33,296 bases of DNA from Deltaproteobacteria bacterium (GTDB taxonomy: Bacteria; Myxococcota; XYA12-FULL-58-9; JABJBS01). Both the position numbers and the translations under genes were made by a program. Location: the NCBI GenBank assembly GCA_018668695.1, contig JABJBS010000417.1, forward strand, positions 1 through 33,296, read 5' to 3'. This document shows positions 9,959-17,668 of this stretch, in pieces; the first letter of the stretch is position 1, and each line of letters starts with the position of its first letter. Under the pieces are notes generated by a model, which saw only the letters and a list, made by a program, of their open reading frames with translations, did not search any database and was not told the origin of the DNA.

Positions 9959-11521
9959 TCAGGAAGCCTCTCTCTTCTTATCAGCTGCTTGAGCTGAGAC
10001 TTTAGGGTTATCACGGCGCCACGCTGCACGGTTTAAAGCGCTTACGAAAGCCTCTGCACTTGCAACAACAACATCCGTGTCGGTGCTCTGACCTTGAAAA
10101 TGCTCACCATCAGAATCGATCCGAACATTTACACGACCTTGGGCATCAGACCCGCCTGTGATGGCTGAGATCGAATAATCAAGTAAGGTCACGTTATCGA
10201 GGCCAGCACAGCGCTTCACCGCTTCAAGCGCAGCATTCACCGGACCATCGCCTGAAGAGTGTGCACTCACCTCAGCGCCATTTACATTCATCGTCACGGT
10301 TGCGCCGGGCTCCACTGAACTTCCGCCGTTAAATTCCACCGAAGTCAGCTCATAATATGCCTCGACCGCTGTGGCTGAAGAGCCTACCAACGTGTGCAAA
10401 TCTTCGTCGTAAATATTCTTTTTACGATCAGCCAAATCTTTGAAGTCTTTAAAGACAACTTTAAGCTCAGCGTCTGTAAGGCGGTAACCCAAAGTCTCCA
10501 GACGGTCGCGTAAAGCGTGACGCCCTGAATGCTTTCCAAGAACCAAGTTAGACTCGCTGATGCCAACGCTCTCTGGTGTCATGATTTCATAGGTACTTCG
10601 CTCTTCGAGAACACCATGCTGATGGATTCCGGCCTCATGAGCGAAAGCATTTCTACCAACAATCGCTTTATTAGGCTGGACCACCATACCAGTGACTTCA
10701 CTTACCAGGCGGCTAACACTGGTTAGCTGAGTGGCGTCGACCCGCGTTTGAACGTTCATGATGTCCGCACGTGTTCGAAGACTCATTACAATCTCTTCGA
10801 GCGCAGCATTACCAGCACGCTCACCCAGGCCATTGATACAACACTCAACTTGGCGAGCACCTGCCTTGACCGCTGCCAAGGAATTGGCAACCGCTAGACC
10901 AAGGTCGTTGTGACAATGCGCTGAAACAATCGCTTCTGTTCCCTCGGTAACTTTAACGACCTCACCAATCATGTGCTGAAACTCTTCAGGCATGGTGTAC
11001 CCAACCGTGTCCGGTACATTAAGAACAGTTGCCCCATTCTCAATCGCACACGCCATGGCTTCCTTTAGAAAACCGATGTCTGTTCGTGACGCATCCTCTG
11101 CAGAGAACTCTACCCGCTCACAAAGCGAGCGGCACATTCCCACGCCATACTTAATTTGTTCCAAGACCTCTTCACGGGTCATCTTCAACTTGTATTGCAA
11201 GTGAATATCGCTGGTTGCGATAAAAACATGAAAACGTGGCTTCTTAGCAAACTTTAAGGCTTCTTCCGCGGCGCGGATATCATTTTCCCGCGTTCGACAA
11301 AGGCCCGCAATCTCGGCGTTCACCGCAATTTGACTCAGCGCCTGCACCGAGCGGATTTCACCCGGACTTGCCGCTGGAAAACCTGCTTCAATAACATCGA
11401 CTCCCATTGCGTCTAACTTACGCGCAATACGGATTTTTTCATCCTGAGTCATTGTAGCGCCTGGTGACTGCTCACCGTCGCGCAATGTAGTATCGAAAAT
11501 TCGTACGAAATCTTGTGACAT
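9959..11521 (-). CDS. leuA: 2-isopropylmalate synthase
   Basis: Condenses acetyl-CoA with 2-oxoisovalerate to 2-isopropylmalate, the committed step of leucine synthesis. The 520-residue product has the DRE-TIM signature FDTTLRDGEQS (9-19), the metal-binding HCHNDLGLAVANS about residue 200, NGLGERAGNAALEE, and a C-terminal LeuA dimer/regulatory domain from about residue 390 that binds leucine for feedback inhibition in the family. AAGGGA lies eight bases before ATG 11521. It is 22 bases downstream of cimA. The two paralogues in tandem differ in their substrate regions; this one is the LeuA type. Confidence 0.96.
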   Translation of the reverse strand: MSQDFVRIFDTTLRDGEQSPGATMTQDEKIRIARKLDAMGVDVIEAGFPAASPGEIRSVQALSQIAVNAEIAGLCRTRENDIRAAEEALKFAKKPRFHVFIATSDIHLQYKLKMTREEVLEQIKYGVGMCRSLCERVEFSAEDASRTDIGFLKEAMACAIENGATVLNVPDTVGYTMPEEFQHMIGEVVKVTEGTEAIVSAHCHNDLGLAVANSLAAVKAGARQVECCINGLGERAGNAALEEIVMSLRTRADIMNVQTRVDATQLTSVSRLVSEVTGMVVQPNKAIVGRNAFAHEAGIHQHGVLEERSTYEIMTPESVGISESNLVLGKHSGRHALRDRLETLGYRLTDAELKVVFKDFKDLADRKKNIYDEDLHTLVGSSATAVEAYYELTSVEFNGGSSVEPGATVTMNVNGAEVSAHSSGDGPVNAALEAVKRCAGLDNVTLLDYSISAITGGSDAQGRVNVRIDSDGEHFQGQSTDTDVVVASAEAFVSALNRAAWRRDNPKVSAQAADKKREAS

Positions 11522-11543
11522 TAGATTATCCCTTTAACTCGGT

Positions 11544-13151
11544 TCAAGCTGTCGCTTTGACGCGCTGAACCTGAGCCCCCACTTTCATCAATTTATATTC
11601 AAAGGTATCCACAATAGCTTGACGGCTGGCTTCGACCACACTGGTGCTAACACCAACCGTACCCCAGACATCTCGTCCATCCGTCGCGCGAATCAAAACG
11701 CGAACAGTCGAGGCGAAACCCATTCCCTTGTTTAAAATACGAACTTTGTAATCAGTAAGTTTAACGTTGGCCAGTTCCGGATAACGTTTACCCAGCGGCT
11801 CTCTCAGCGCAGTTGCAATTGCGTGAACCGGACCGTTTCCTTCTGCCTCAGACTCATAGGCCTGTGAACCAATGGTCACTTTTAAGCTCGCTCGTGAACT
11901 ACCAGGAGTTTGTTCCTCAGTCGTTAAAGCGTCCATCGCCGTCGTAACCTGCGTTTCACCCAGCTCGAAATAACGCTCTCGTGTTCCTCGGGCTTCATGC
12001 ATCAATAAAAGCAGCGATGCTTCAGCACCCTCGAACTGATACCCGTCGTATTCCAGACTTTTAATCCGCTCTAAAACCTTTCGTGTCCAAGGGTCGTTAG
12101 GGTCAAGCTCTACGCCGAACTCACGCGCCTTAAAAATGATTGTAGAAAAGCCAGATAAATCTGAGGCTAAAATACGTCTGCGGTTACCAACATCGTGAGG
12201 CTGAACGTGCTCATAAGTTCCAGGGTCTTTCATCACTGCGTTGATGTGAACACCGCCCTTGTGTGAGAAAGCCCGGCGCCCAACATAAGGCTGTTGAGGC
12301 TGAGGGATGTAGTTGGTGATCTCGTCAACCGTGCGTGCTAGCTGGGTAAGCCGTGGCATTCGGCTCTCAGGAACACACCCGTAACCCATCTTGAGTTGCA
12401 AATTCGGAATCACGGTAACCAAATCAGCGTTACCACAACGTTCACCGTAGCCGTTCACGGTTCCTTGAACCATGGTCGCGCCAGACTGGACAGCAGCCAG
12501 GGAGTTTGCAACGGCAAGCCCTGCATCGTTGTGGGTATGAATACCAACCTTAGCTTCGAATCGCTCCGAAACGAGGCTGGTCAACCGAGAGATCTCCGCC
12601 GGCAGGCTTCCGCCGTTGGTATCACAAAGCACTAAAAAATCTGCGCCGCCCTGACTCGCGGCCTCGAGGACCTTCATCACATACTCTTCGTCTTCAGCCG
12701 CACCATCGAAAAAATGCTCGGCATCAAAGATGACTTCATCAACACGTGACTTTAAGTAACGAACGGTGTCGTGTACCAATTCAAGATTAACCTCAGGTTC
12801 CACACCCAATGCGGTGGTAGCCTGATACTTAGACGATTTACCAAAGATAGTGACGACAGGAGTATCCGCTTTAACCAAAGCCTGCACGCTGCTGTCTTCG
12901 TCACAAGTCAGCGTTGCTCGCCGAGTTGCGCCAAATGCAGCAATCCGTGCATGGCTCAGGTTAAGCGAACGAACTTCCTTGAAGAAAGCCTCATCACGCG
13001 GGTTAGAACCTGGCCAGCCACCCTCGATATAGGTAATCCCAAAATCGTCGAGTAACTCGGTAAGCATTAGCTTCTCAGGAACGGATACCTGAAAATCTTC
13101 TGACTGTGTTCCATCCCGCAATGTGGTGTCGTAAACGTATACTTTCTTCAT
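11544..13151 (-). CDS. cimA: (R)-citramalate synthase
   Basis: Condenses acetyl-CoA with pyruvate to (R)-citramalate, opening a threonine-independent route to 2-oxobutyrate and isoleucine that then uses LeuCD and LeuB. The 535-residue product belongs to the DRE-TIM metallolyases: DTTLRDGTQSED at 8-19, HTHNDAGLAVANS, NGYGERCGNADL, and a C-terminal regulatory domain. The GTQSEDFQVSVPEK and YIEGGWPGSNPRD segments are characteristic of the Geobacter-type CimA family rather than LeuA or homocitrate synthase. ATG 13151 follows GAGGGATCAC at good spacing; the upstream extension to 13205 is not supported. The call as CimA rather than a second LeuA rests on these segments and on the tandem leuA. Confidence 0.9.
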   Translation of the reverse strand: MKKVYVYDTTLRDGTQSEDFQVSVPEKLMLTELLDDFGITYIEGGWPGSNPRDEAFFKEVRSLNLSHARIAAFGATRRATLTCDEDSSVQALVKADTPVVTIFGKSSKYQATTALGVEPEVNLELVHDTVRYLKSRVDEVIFDAEHFFDGAAEDEEYVMKVLEAASQGGADFLVLCDTNGGSLPAEISRLTSLVSERFEAKVGIHTHNDAGLAVANSLAAVQSGATMVQGTVNGYGERCGNADLVTVIPNLQLKMGYGCVPESRMPRLTQLARTVDEITNYIPQPQQPYVGRRAFSHKGGVHINAVMKDPGTYEHVQPHDVGNRRRILASDLSGFSTIIFKAREFGVELDPNDPWTRKVLERIKSLEYDGYQFEGAEASLLLLMHEARGTRERYFELGETQVTTAMDALTTEEQTPGSSRASLKVTIGSQAYESEAEGNGPVHAIATALREPLGKRYPELANVKLTDYKVRILNKGMGFASTVRVLIRATDGRDVWGTVGVSTSVVEASRQAIVDTFEYKLMKVGAQVQRVKATA

Positions 13152-13205
13152 GTGATCCCTCGGCTGAGTCCTGGAAAGGACGCCGCCCCCCATCTTTAAT
13201 CTCAA

Positions 13206-14192
13206 TTAGTTCTTGCGCTTAAACAGTGCACGTACTTGACGGCCAACCACTTCAATCGGGTGCTTGCTCTCTTCTTCACGAAGGCGATTAAGCTCTGGCA
13301 TGCCTGACTCATATTCAGCCATCCAGTTCTTCGCGAATGTACCGTCTTGAACTTCTGTAAGAGCGCTCTTCATCGCTTTACGTGTGTCGTCTGTTACAAT
13401 CTTTGGTCCAACCATACGGCCACCGTATTCAGCGGTATTCGAGACAACGTCCCACATACGCTCCAGGCCTCCTTCATAAATCAGGTCTACAATGAGTTTC
13501 ATTTCGTGCAAGCACTCAAAGTAAGCCATCTCTGGTGGATAACCTGCCTCAACCAACGTCTCAAAACCGGCCTTAATAAGCTCCGCTGTGCCTCCGCAAA
13601 GAACAGCCTGCTCACCGAAAAGGTCTTCATAGGTCTCATCTGCAAATGTACATTCAAGTACACCTGAACGTGTGCAACCCAGTGCATGTGCCAACGCCAT
13701 TGCCTTGTCTCGTGCTTTACCCGAGGCATCTTGCTCAACAGCCACGAGGCCAGGAACACCAAAACCTTCGAGGTATGCTTTACGCTCTTCTGTACCTGGT
13801 GCTTTAGGGGCAACCAAAATGCAGTCTACGTCTTCTGGTGGAGTGACATATCCAAAAAGAACATTGAAACCATGCGAGAACGAAAGCGTCTTGCCTGCAG
13901 TAACGTGGCGGGCAATGTACTTTTGATAAACTTTGCTCTGAACCTCATCAGGGATCAGAATGTGGATGACCTCAGCAGCTTTGGCCGCCTCTTCGATGGT
14001 AGCAACCGGCAGACCATCTTCTTGTGCCAATTTCCATGAAGCTCCATCTTCGCGAACACCAACAGTTACATTGAGGCCTGAGTCTTTGAAACACTGAGCC
14101 TGTGCGCGCCCTTGAGCACCATAGCCAATTACTGCGATCGGCGTATCCTTAAGCGCGTCAATCGAAGTTTCATCTGCTGTTGTTACTTTCAT
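13206..14192 (-). CDS. ilvC: Ketol-acid reductoisomerase
   Basis: Mg- and NADPH-dependent enzyme converting acetolactate and acetohydroxybutyrate to dihydroxy acids. The 328-residue class I protein shows the Rossmann motif GYGAQGRAQA (23-32), the catalytic HGFN region, and the C-terminal knotted domain with the metal-binding residues Asp190, Glu194 (DLFGEQAVLCGG), Glu226 and Glu230. ATG 14192 (MKVTTADE) is preceded by AAGGAAAAGAAA; the longer open frame reaching 14240 would read through the U-tract of the attenuator and starts in a non-conserved tail, so I reject it. It is the first structural gene behind the attenuator and its expression is probably governed by it, together with the eight genes that follow. 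Confidence 0.96.
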   Translation of the reverse strand: MKVTTADETSIDALKDTPIAVIGYGAQGRAQAQCFKDSGLNVTVGVREDGASWKLAQEDGLPVATIEEAAKAAEVIHILIPDEVQSKVYQKYIARHVTAGKTLSFSHGFNVLFGYVTPPEDVDCILVAPKAPGTEERKAYLEGFGVPGLVAVEQDASGKARDKAMALAHALGCTRSGVLECTFADETYEDLFGEQAVLCGGTAELIKAGFETLVEAGYPPEMAYFECLHEMKLIVDLIYEGGLERMWDVVSNTAEYGGRMVGPKIVTDDTRKAMKSALTEVQDGTFAKNWMAEYESGMPELNRLREEESKHPIEVVGRQVRALFKRKN

Positions 14193-14221
14193 TTTCTTTT
14201 CCTTTTTCTTTCTAAATCCCC

Positions 14222-14263
14222 AAAAAAAAAGGCCGACCAACTCGGTTCTGAGTGGGTCGGCCT
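14222..14263 (-). terminator. Intrinsic terminator of the ilvC leader (attenuator)
   Basis: On the minus strand AGGCCGACC (14263-14255) pairs perfectly with GGTCGGCCT (14238-14230), extended by a second four-pair helix (CTCA/TGAG-type, 14253-14250 with 14243-14240) after one mismatch, with a hexaloop. It is followed directly by a run of nine T (14230-14222 as read on minus). This is a textbook Rho-independent terminator placed 30 bases before the ilvC start, so it would stop transcription before the operon unless an alternative fold forms. Confidence 0.92.
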
Positions 14264-14310
14264 ACGGGGTGATTCTTTTCGGTTAGTTACCTCAAAGCAC
14301 CTCGTAGGCC
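14259..14310 (-). promoter_or_regulatory. Antiterminator pairing of the ilvC attenuator
   Basis: The segment GGCCTACGAGGTG (14310-14298, minus strand, inside the end of the leader peptide gene) is complementary to CACCCCGTAGGCC (14271-14259) at 12 of 13 positions. The second segment includes the 5' half of the terminator stem, so antiterminator and terminator exclude each other. A third segment CCTCGGTAG (14341-14333) can pair with CTACGAGG (14307-14300) with one bulged G, giving the protector 1:2 stem. The Ile-Ile-Ile-Leu-Leu codons (14331-14317) lie in the loop between segments 1 and 2, where a stalled ribosome would mask segment 1 and free segment 2. Confidence 0.85.
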
Positions 14311-14451
14311 ACATCTGAGCAAAATAATAATGCTACCGAGGAGGCCTAGGAGATTGAGGCTGACGACAGTTCTGCGGACGACGAGACCAGAAACTCCACC
14401 GACTGCAGGGTGAACTGCGCTTCCGGTGTTATGTGCAAAATGAGATTGCAT
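14287..14451 (-). CDS. Branched-chain amino acid leader peptide (ilvL-like)
   Basis: A 54-residue reading frame between the promoter and the attenuator. Twenty of its residues are Val, Leu or Ile, clustered in VV (24-25), VV (29-30), LLGLL (34-38) and IIILL (41-45), and it ends CGLRGALR, similar in style to the end of the E. coli ilvGMEDA leader peptide. AAGAGG lies just before ATG 14451 at short spacing. The stop at 14287 places a terminating ribosome over antiterminator segment 2, which allows the terminator to form when charged tRNAs are plentiful. No enzymatic role is expected; translation itself is the sensor. The exact start is less certain than the stop. Confidence 0.85.
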   Translation of the reverse strand: MQSHFAHNTGSAVHPAVGGVSGLVVRRTVVSLNLLGLLGSIIILLRCGLRGALR

Positions 14452-14500
14452 GAGCCTCTTATCCGTTGTCTGTCTGCAGGTCTTTCTGCGACTTAGAGGA

Positions 14501-14529
14501 AGCCTAAGCCGCGATTTTTCCACGGTCAA
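14501..14529 (-). promoter_or_regulatory. Promoter of the ilvC leader and operon
   Basis: Minus strand TTGACC (14529-14524), 17-base spacer, TAGGCT (14506-14501). Transcription would start near 14494, giving about 43 bases before the leader peptide ATG. Five of six -35 bases and three to four -10 bases match the sigma-70 consensus. Confidence 0.75.
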
Positions 14530-14657
14530 GATAAAAATCACTGCAATGCGTCAATCATTACAAAAACTTTCCCTCACCGACGATCTCCTACATCTGACTA
14601 CCTATTGAACGTCAATGAACCTGAACCAGCACCATGGACAACCCACGAGCCGAATCA

Positions 14658-16328
14658 TTATCGACCTTTGCCAGAATAAAGCGAAGGAAAGCCGGTAACA
14701 GCCCCTTCTGACGCGGATGCCACGGTATGGATGTACTTTGCCATGGCGCCCTGGTGGTAGCGAGGCTCAGGTGCAGTCCACTCTTGTTCCCGTTCACTGA
14801 GATCGGCCAAGACGTCCAACGTACGTTTTTCAACGTCGATTCGGATTGTGTCGCCCTCTCGCACATGCGCGATGGGGCCGCCCACAGCAGCCTCCGGCGA
14901 TACGTGGCCAATCACAAAGCCGTGACTCGCACCGCTGAATCGGCCATCCGTCAATAGAGCCACATCACCAAGAATTCCGTGGCCCGCGAGAGCGGCAGTT
15001 ACGGCAAGCATTTCTCGCATACCCGGGCCGCCCTTGGGGCCCTCATAGCGAATCACGATGACATCCCCAGCTTTAATATCGCCGGACTGAACTGCCTCAA
15101 ACGCCAACTCTTCCTTATCGAAAACTCGTGCCGGCCCCTCGTGAAGTGCTCTTTCGGAACCACAAAGTTTAATAACGCAGCCCTCTGGTGCAAGGCTGCC
15201 TCGGAGAATAGCCAAACCACCACGTGGTTTCACCGGTTCTTGAACCGGCATCAAGACTTCCTGGCCGGGATTTTCATGCGCTGACTCAGCCTCCGCGCTT
15301 AACGATAAACCCGTGACCGTCTGTTCGTCAGTCATCAAGCCGGCGTCTAGAAGTCTCTTACAGACCAAGCGCACGCCCCCAGCCGCTTCCATATCTGGTG
15401 CGGTGAAACGACCCGTTGGCTTCAAGTCAGCGATGATTGGCGTTTTCGCCATCACTTCATCAATCACGTCGATGGCAAACTCAATTTCAAGCTCACGCGC
15501 AATCGCCAATAAGTGGAGTACAGAGTTGGTTGAGCCACCCGTGGCGGCTGTTGCAGCAATAGCATTGCGAAGAGACTGCTCTGTAATGATATCGCGTGGA
15601 CGACGATTGTGCTTATGAGCATCCATTACCAAGCGACCCACGTCGTAGGCCACCTGCTCTTTTCGGGGATCTACAGCCGGGACGTCATTGGCGCCCATCG
15701 GTGAAATTCCCATGGCCGTAAGCGCTGTTGCCATGGTGTTGGCGGTAAATTGACCACCACATGCACCGGCTCCAGGACACGCCTTCGACTCTAGGATTCG
15801 GAGTTCACCTTCAGTGATGCTTCCTGCAGCACAAGCACCGACTGCCTCAAACACATCTTGAATCGTCACATCAATTTCTTTGTGGCGCCCAGGCATAATC
15901 GAACCACCGTAGAGTGCTACGGATGGCAGGTTAAGCCTTGCTAAACCCATCACAACACCAGGAATCGTTTTATCGCAGCCACTCAAACCGACGACAGCGT
16001 CAAACATATGACCCCGCACGGCAAGCTCTAAGGAATCCGCAACCACTTCACGGCTCATCAAAGAGGCTTTCATGCCTTCTGTGCCCATACTGATACCATC
16101 AGAGACCACAATCGTGTTGAACTCGACAGGGGTACCACCAGCATCACGGATGCCGCGCTTCACGTGCTCCGCCAGCTTATTCAGGTGCATATTGCAGGGC
16201 GTAACTTCGGTCCAAGTATTGACCACCGCTACGAAGGGTTTTTCCAGGTCCTCGTCGGTGAGCCCGGTTGCTTTTAACATTGCACGAGCCGGCGCTCGCG
16301 ATACATCTGCTTTGTTATTGATACTCAT
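14658..16328 (-). CDS. ilvD: Dihydroxy-acid dehydratase
   Basis: Iron-sulfur enzyme that dehydrates 2,3-dihydroxy acids to 2-oxoisovalerate and 2-oxo-3-methylvalerate, the third common step of the valine/isoleucine pathway. The 556-residue product has Cys45 (EVTPCNMH), Cys118 (GCDKT) and Cys190 (GACGGQF), the three-cysteine arrangement of the family's cluster site, plus the [24 protein letters not shown]-terminal signature seen in part. Length is typical of IlvD. ATG 16328 shares its first base with the stop of the upstream GGDEF gene (TAATG), so translation is coupled. It lies upstream of the ilvC promoter on the same strand and is not under the ilvC attenuator. Confidence 0.96.
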   Translation of the reverse strand: MSINNKADVSRAPARAMLKATGLTDEDLEKPFVAVVNTWTEVTPCNMHLNKLAEHVKRGIRDAGGTPVEFNTIVVSDGISMGTEGMKASLMSREVVADSLELAVRGHMFDAVVGLSGCDKTIPGVVMGLARLNLPSVALYGGSIMPGRHKEIDVTIQDVFEAVGACAAGSITEGELRILESKACPGAGACGGQFTANTMATALTAMGISPMGANDVPAVDPRKEQVAYDVGRLVMDAHKHNRRPRDIITEQSLRNAIAATAATGGSTNSVLHLLAIARELEIEFAIDVIDEVMAKTPIIADLKPTGRFTAPDMEAAGGVRLVCKRLLDAGLMTDEQTVTGLSLSAEAESAHENPGQEVLMPVQEPVKPRGGLAILRGSLAPEGCVIKLCGSERALHEGPARVFDKEELAFEAVQSGDIKAGDVIVIRYEGPKGGPGMREMLAVTAALAGHGILGDVALLTDGRFSGASHGFVIGHVSPEAAVGGPIAHVREGDTIRIDVEKRTLDVLADLSEREQEWTAPEPRYHQGAMAKYIHTVASASEGAVTGFPSLYSGKGR

Positions 16329-17161
16329 TACTTATCCCAAATAAATTCGTGTTTCCTATCTCGAAACGAAACACGGAGCCTATCCAACAATGCCAACCCG
16401 GGAACTCCCGGTAACACGTCAGAATCCACACGTTCCCAGCGAATTTGAGGCCATGCCACAGGCGGTACGTACATAGCAACTGTCTGAAAGATATCTATAA
16501 CAGAAGCCGAGAGTCGCGCTGCTGCATCCGCTGGTGGTCGCACTTTCCCGCGCCTCGAAACCTTATCTTCATACATGCGTTGGTCTGCTAGCTCACAGAG
16601 CCCGCCAACCGTTACATGACCTTCGCCAGTGGTTGCCGCTCCCATGCTTAAGCGCAATGCCACTGGGAAATCTCCCTCATCGGGGCGGCAATGGTGGGCC
16701 AGACGCTCCATCAATTCCAAGCATGCAGTATGAGAACAATTGGGCAAGATAATCATGAATTCGTCGCCGCCCACTCGGCAGCAGGTGTCACCGTCTCGCA
16801 GGGCATCTTGCATTCGCGTGGCGAAGTGAACCAAGGCTCTGTCCCCTTCTGCATGGCCATAATCGTCATTAAGAAGTTTCAAATGGTCCATATCCAGAAC
16901 CACGACGCTTAACGGCTTATCGGGTTCACGCTCAGCTGAAGCCATGGCCTCACTCAAACGCTGCTCGAAGTAACGCCGGTTTGGCAGACCTGTGAGAGCG
17001 TCAATATATGCTATATTTCGAATTTCACGCAGCTCCGAGACTTCGCGCTTGAGCCTCGAGATTTCACCAAGGAGTTCGTCCACGCGAAACGACCCTGTGA
17101 TACTGTTATCATCTGATTGCGTTTTCATCATGCCCGCGACGTTTGGGTTGGAATCGGCCAC
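16328..17161 (-). CDS. GGDEF diguanylate cyclase, co-transcribed with ilvD
   Basis: Predicted cytosolic enzyme making cyclic di-GMP from GTP. Residues 25-50 look like a short coiled coil that would dimerise the catalytic domain; the GGDEF domain runs from about 50 to 205, with [10 protein letters not shown], an intact GGDEF (131-135), and an inhibitory I-site RDGD (122-125) exactly five residues before it. A C-terminal extension of about 70 residues (206-277) resembles nothing I recognise. There is no signal peptide, membrane helix or recognisable sensory domain. It starts with GTG at 17161 behind GGAGGGACCT, an excellent ribosome site. The stop overlaps the ilvD start by one base, an unusual partnership of a second-messenger enzyme with amino acid biosynthesis. 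Confidence 0.9.
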   Translation of the reverse strand: MADSNPNVAGMMKTQSDDNSITGSFRVDELLGEISRLKREVSELREIRNIAYIDALTGLPNRRYFEQRLSEAMASAEREPDKPLSVVVLDMDHLKLLNDDYGHAEGDRALVHFATRMQDALRDGDTCCRVGGDEFMIILPNCSHTACLELMERLAHHCRPDEGDFPVALRLSMGAATTGEGHVTVGGLCELADQRMYEDKVSRRGKVRPPADAAARLSASVIDIFQTVAMYVPPVAWPQIRWERVDSDVLPGVPGLALLDRLRVSFRDRKHEFIWDK

Positions 17162-17232
17162 AGGTCCCTCCAGGTCCGGTTCCCAAATTGAGAAAGCAAC
17201 TTTCGCTACTTCCCCCCACTCTTCGAAGCTTG

Positions 17233-17261
17233 AGCCTACTGCCCGTGTCGCAGCGCGTCAA
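17233..17261 (-). promoter_or_regulatory. Promoter of the GGDEF-ilvD operon
   Basis: Minus strand TTGACG (17261-17256), 17-base spacer, TAGGCT (17238-17233), about 70 bases before the GTG start. The -10 and most of the -35 are the same as in the ilvC leader promoter. Confidence 0.7.
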
Positions 17262-17583
17262 CAGCTTAGTTTCGATAATATTGTGATTAGCTAAAAGAGT
17301 TGTAAAGCGGATCGGCCCTGGTATCGTAACAGAAGAAACCGGCTCACCAATCCTCTTGGTGGAATACAAAAGACCATTTTATAAGTATTTTCGTATAATT
17401 AGGGGCCTTGTGCTACCGCCACGTTCTAAACGCCGTCACCAAACCGTGCCATCAAACCGGCCTGACCACTTTTAAGTGCCCTCATACCGTTACCCAGCTA
17501 CTTGTCAGCCGGGCCCTGAACCATGATTTTTCTACACTCCACTCATTTTGAGATAAACAAGATGGCTCGTAAGGGTTGTGCAC
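17262..17583. other. Non-coding part of the divergent GGDEF/puuD spacer
   Basis: No convincing gene is seen. The stretch contains an AT-rich patch at about 17370-17400 and an imperfect inverted repeat, CCGGCCTGAC (17457-17466) against GTCAGCCGG (17504-17512), enclosing the small palindrome CACTTTTAAGTG (17467-17478). It could hold operator sites for the urate gene downstream, but nothing in it matches a regulator site I know. Confidence 0.35.
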
Positions 17584-17612
17584 TCGACATATTCGCCGCA
17601 ATCTCGTATAGT
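17584..17612 (+). promoter_or_regulatory. Promoter of puuD
   Basis: TCGACA (17584-17589), 17-base spacer, TATAGT (17607-17612), about 55 bases before the chosen ATG. The -10 matches five of six consensus bases, the -35 four of six. Confidence 0.6.
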
Positions 17613-17668
17613 ACGCGTCCGCGTTTTTTCCGGAAAACGAATGGCTCAATAGCGTTGGAGTGTTGCTC

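Noticed and set aside
14193-14240. N-terminal extension of ilvC up to 14240
   Set aside because: It would be translated from the terminator hairpin and U-tract and gives a tail unlike other IlvC proteins, while ATG 14192 has a good ribosome site.
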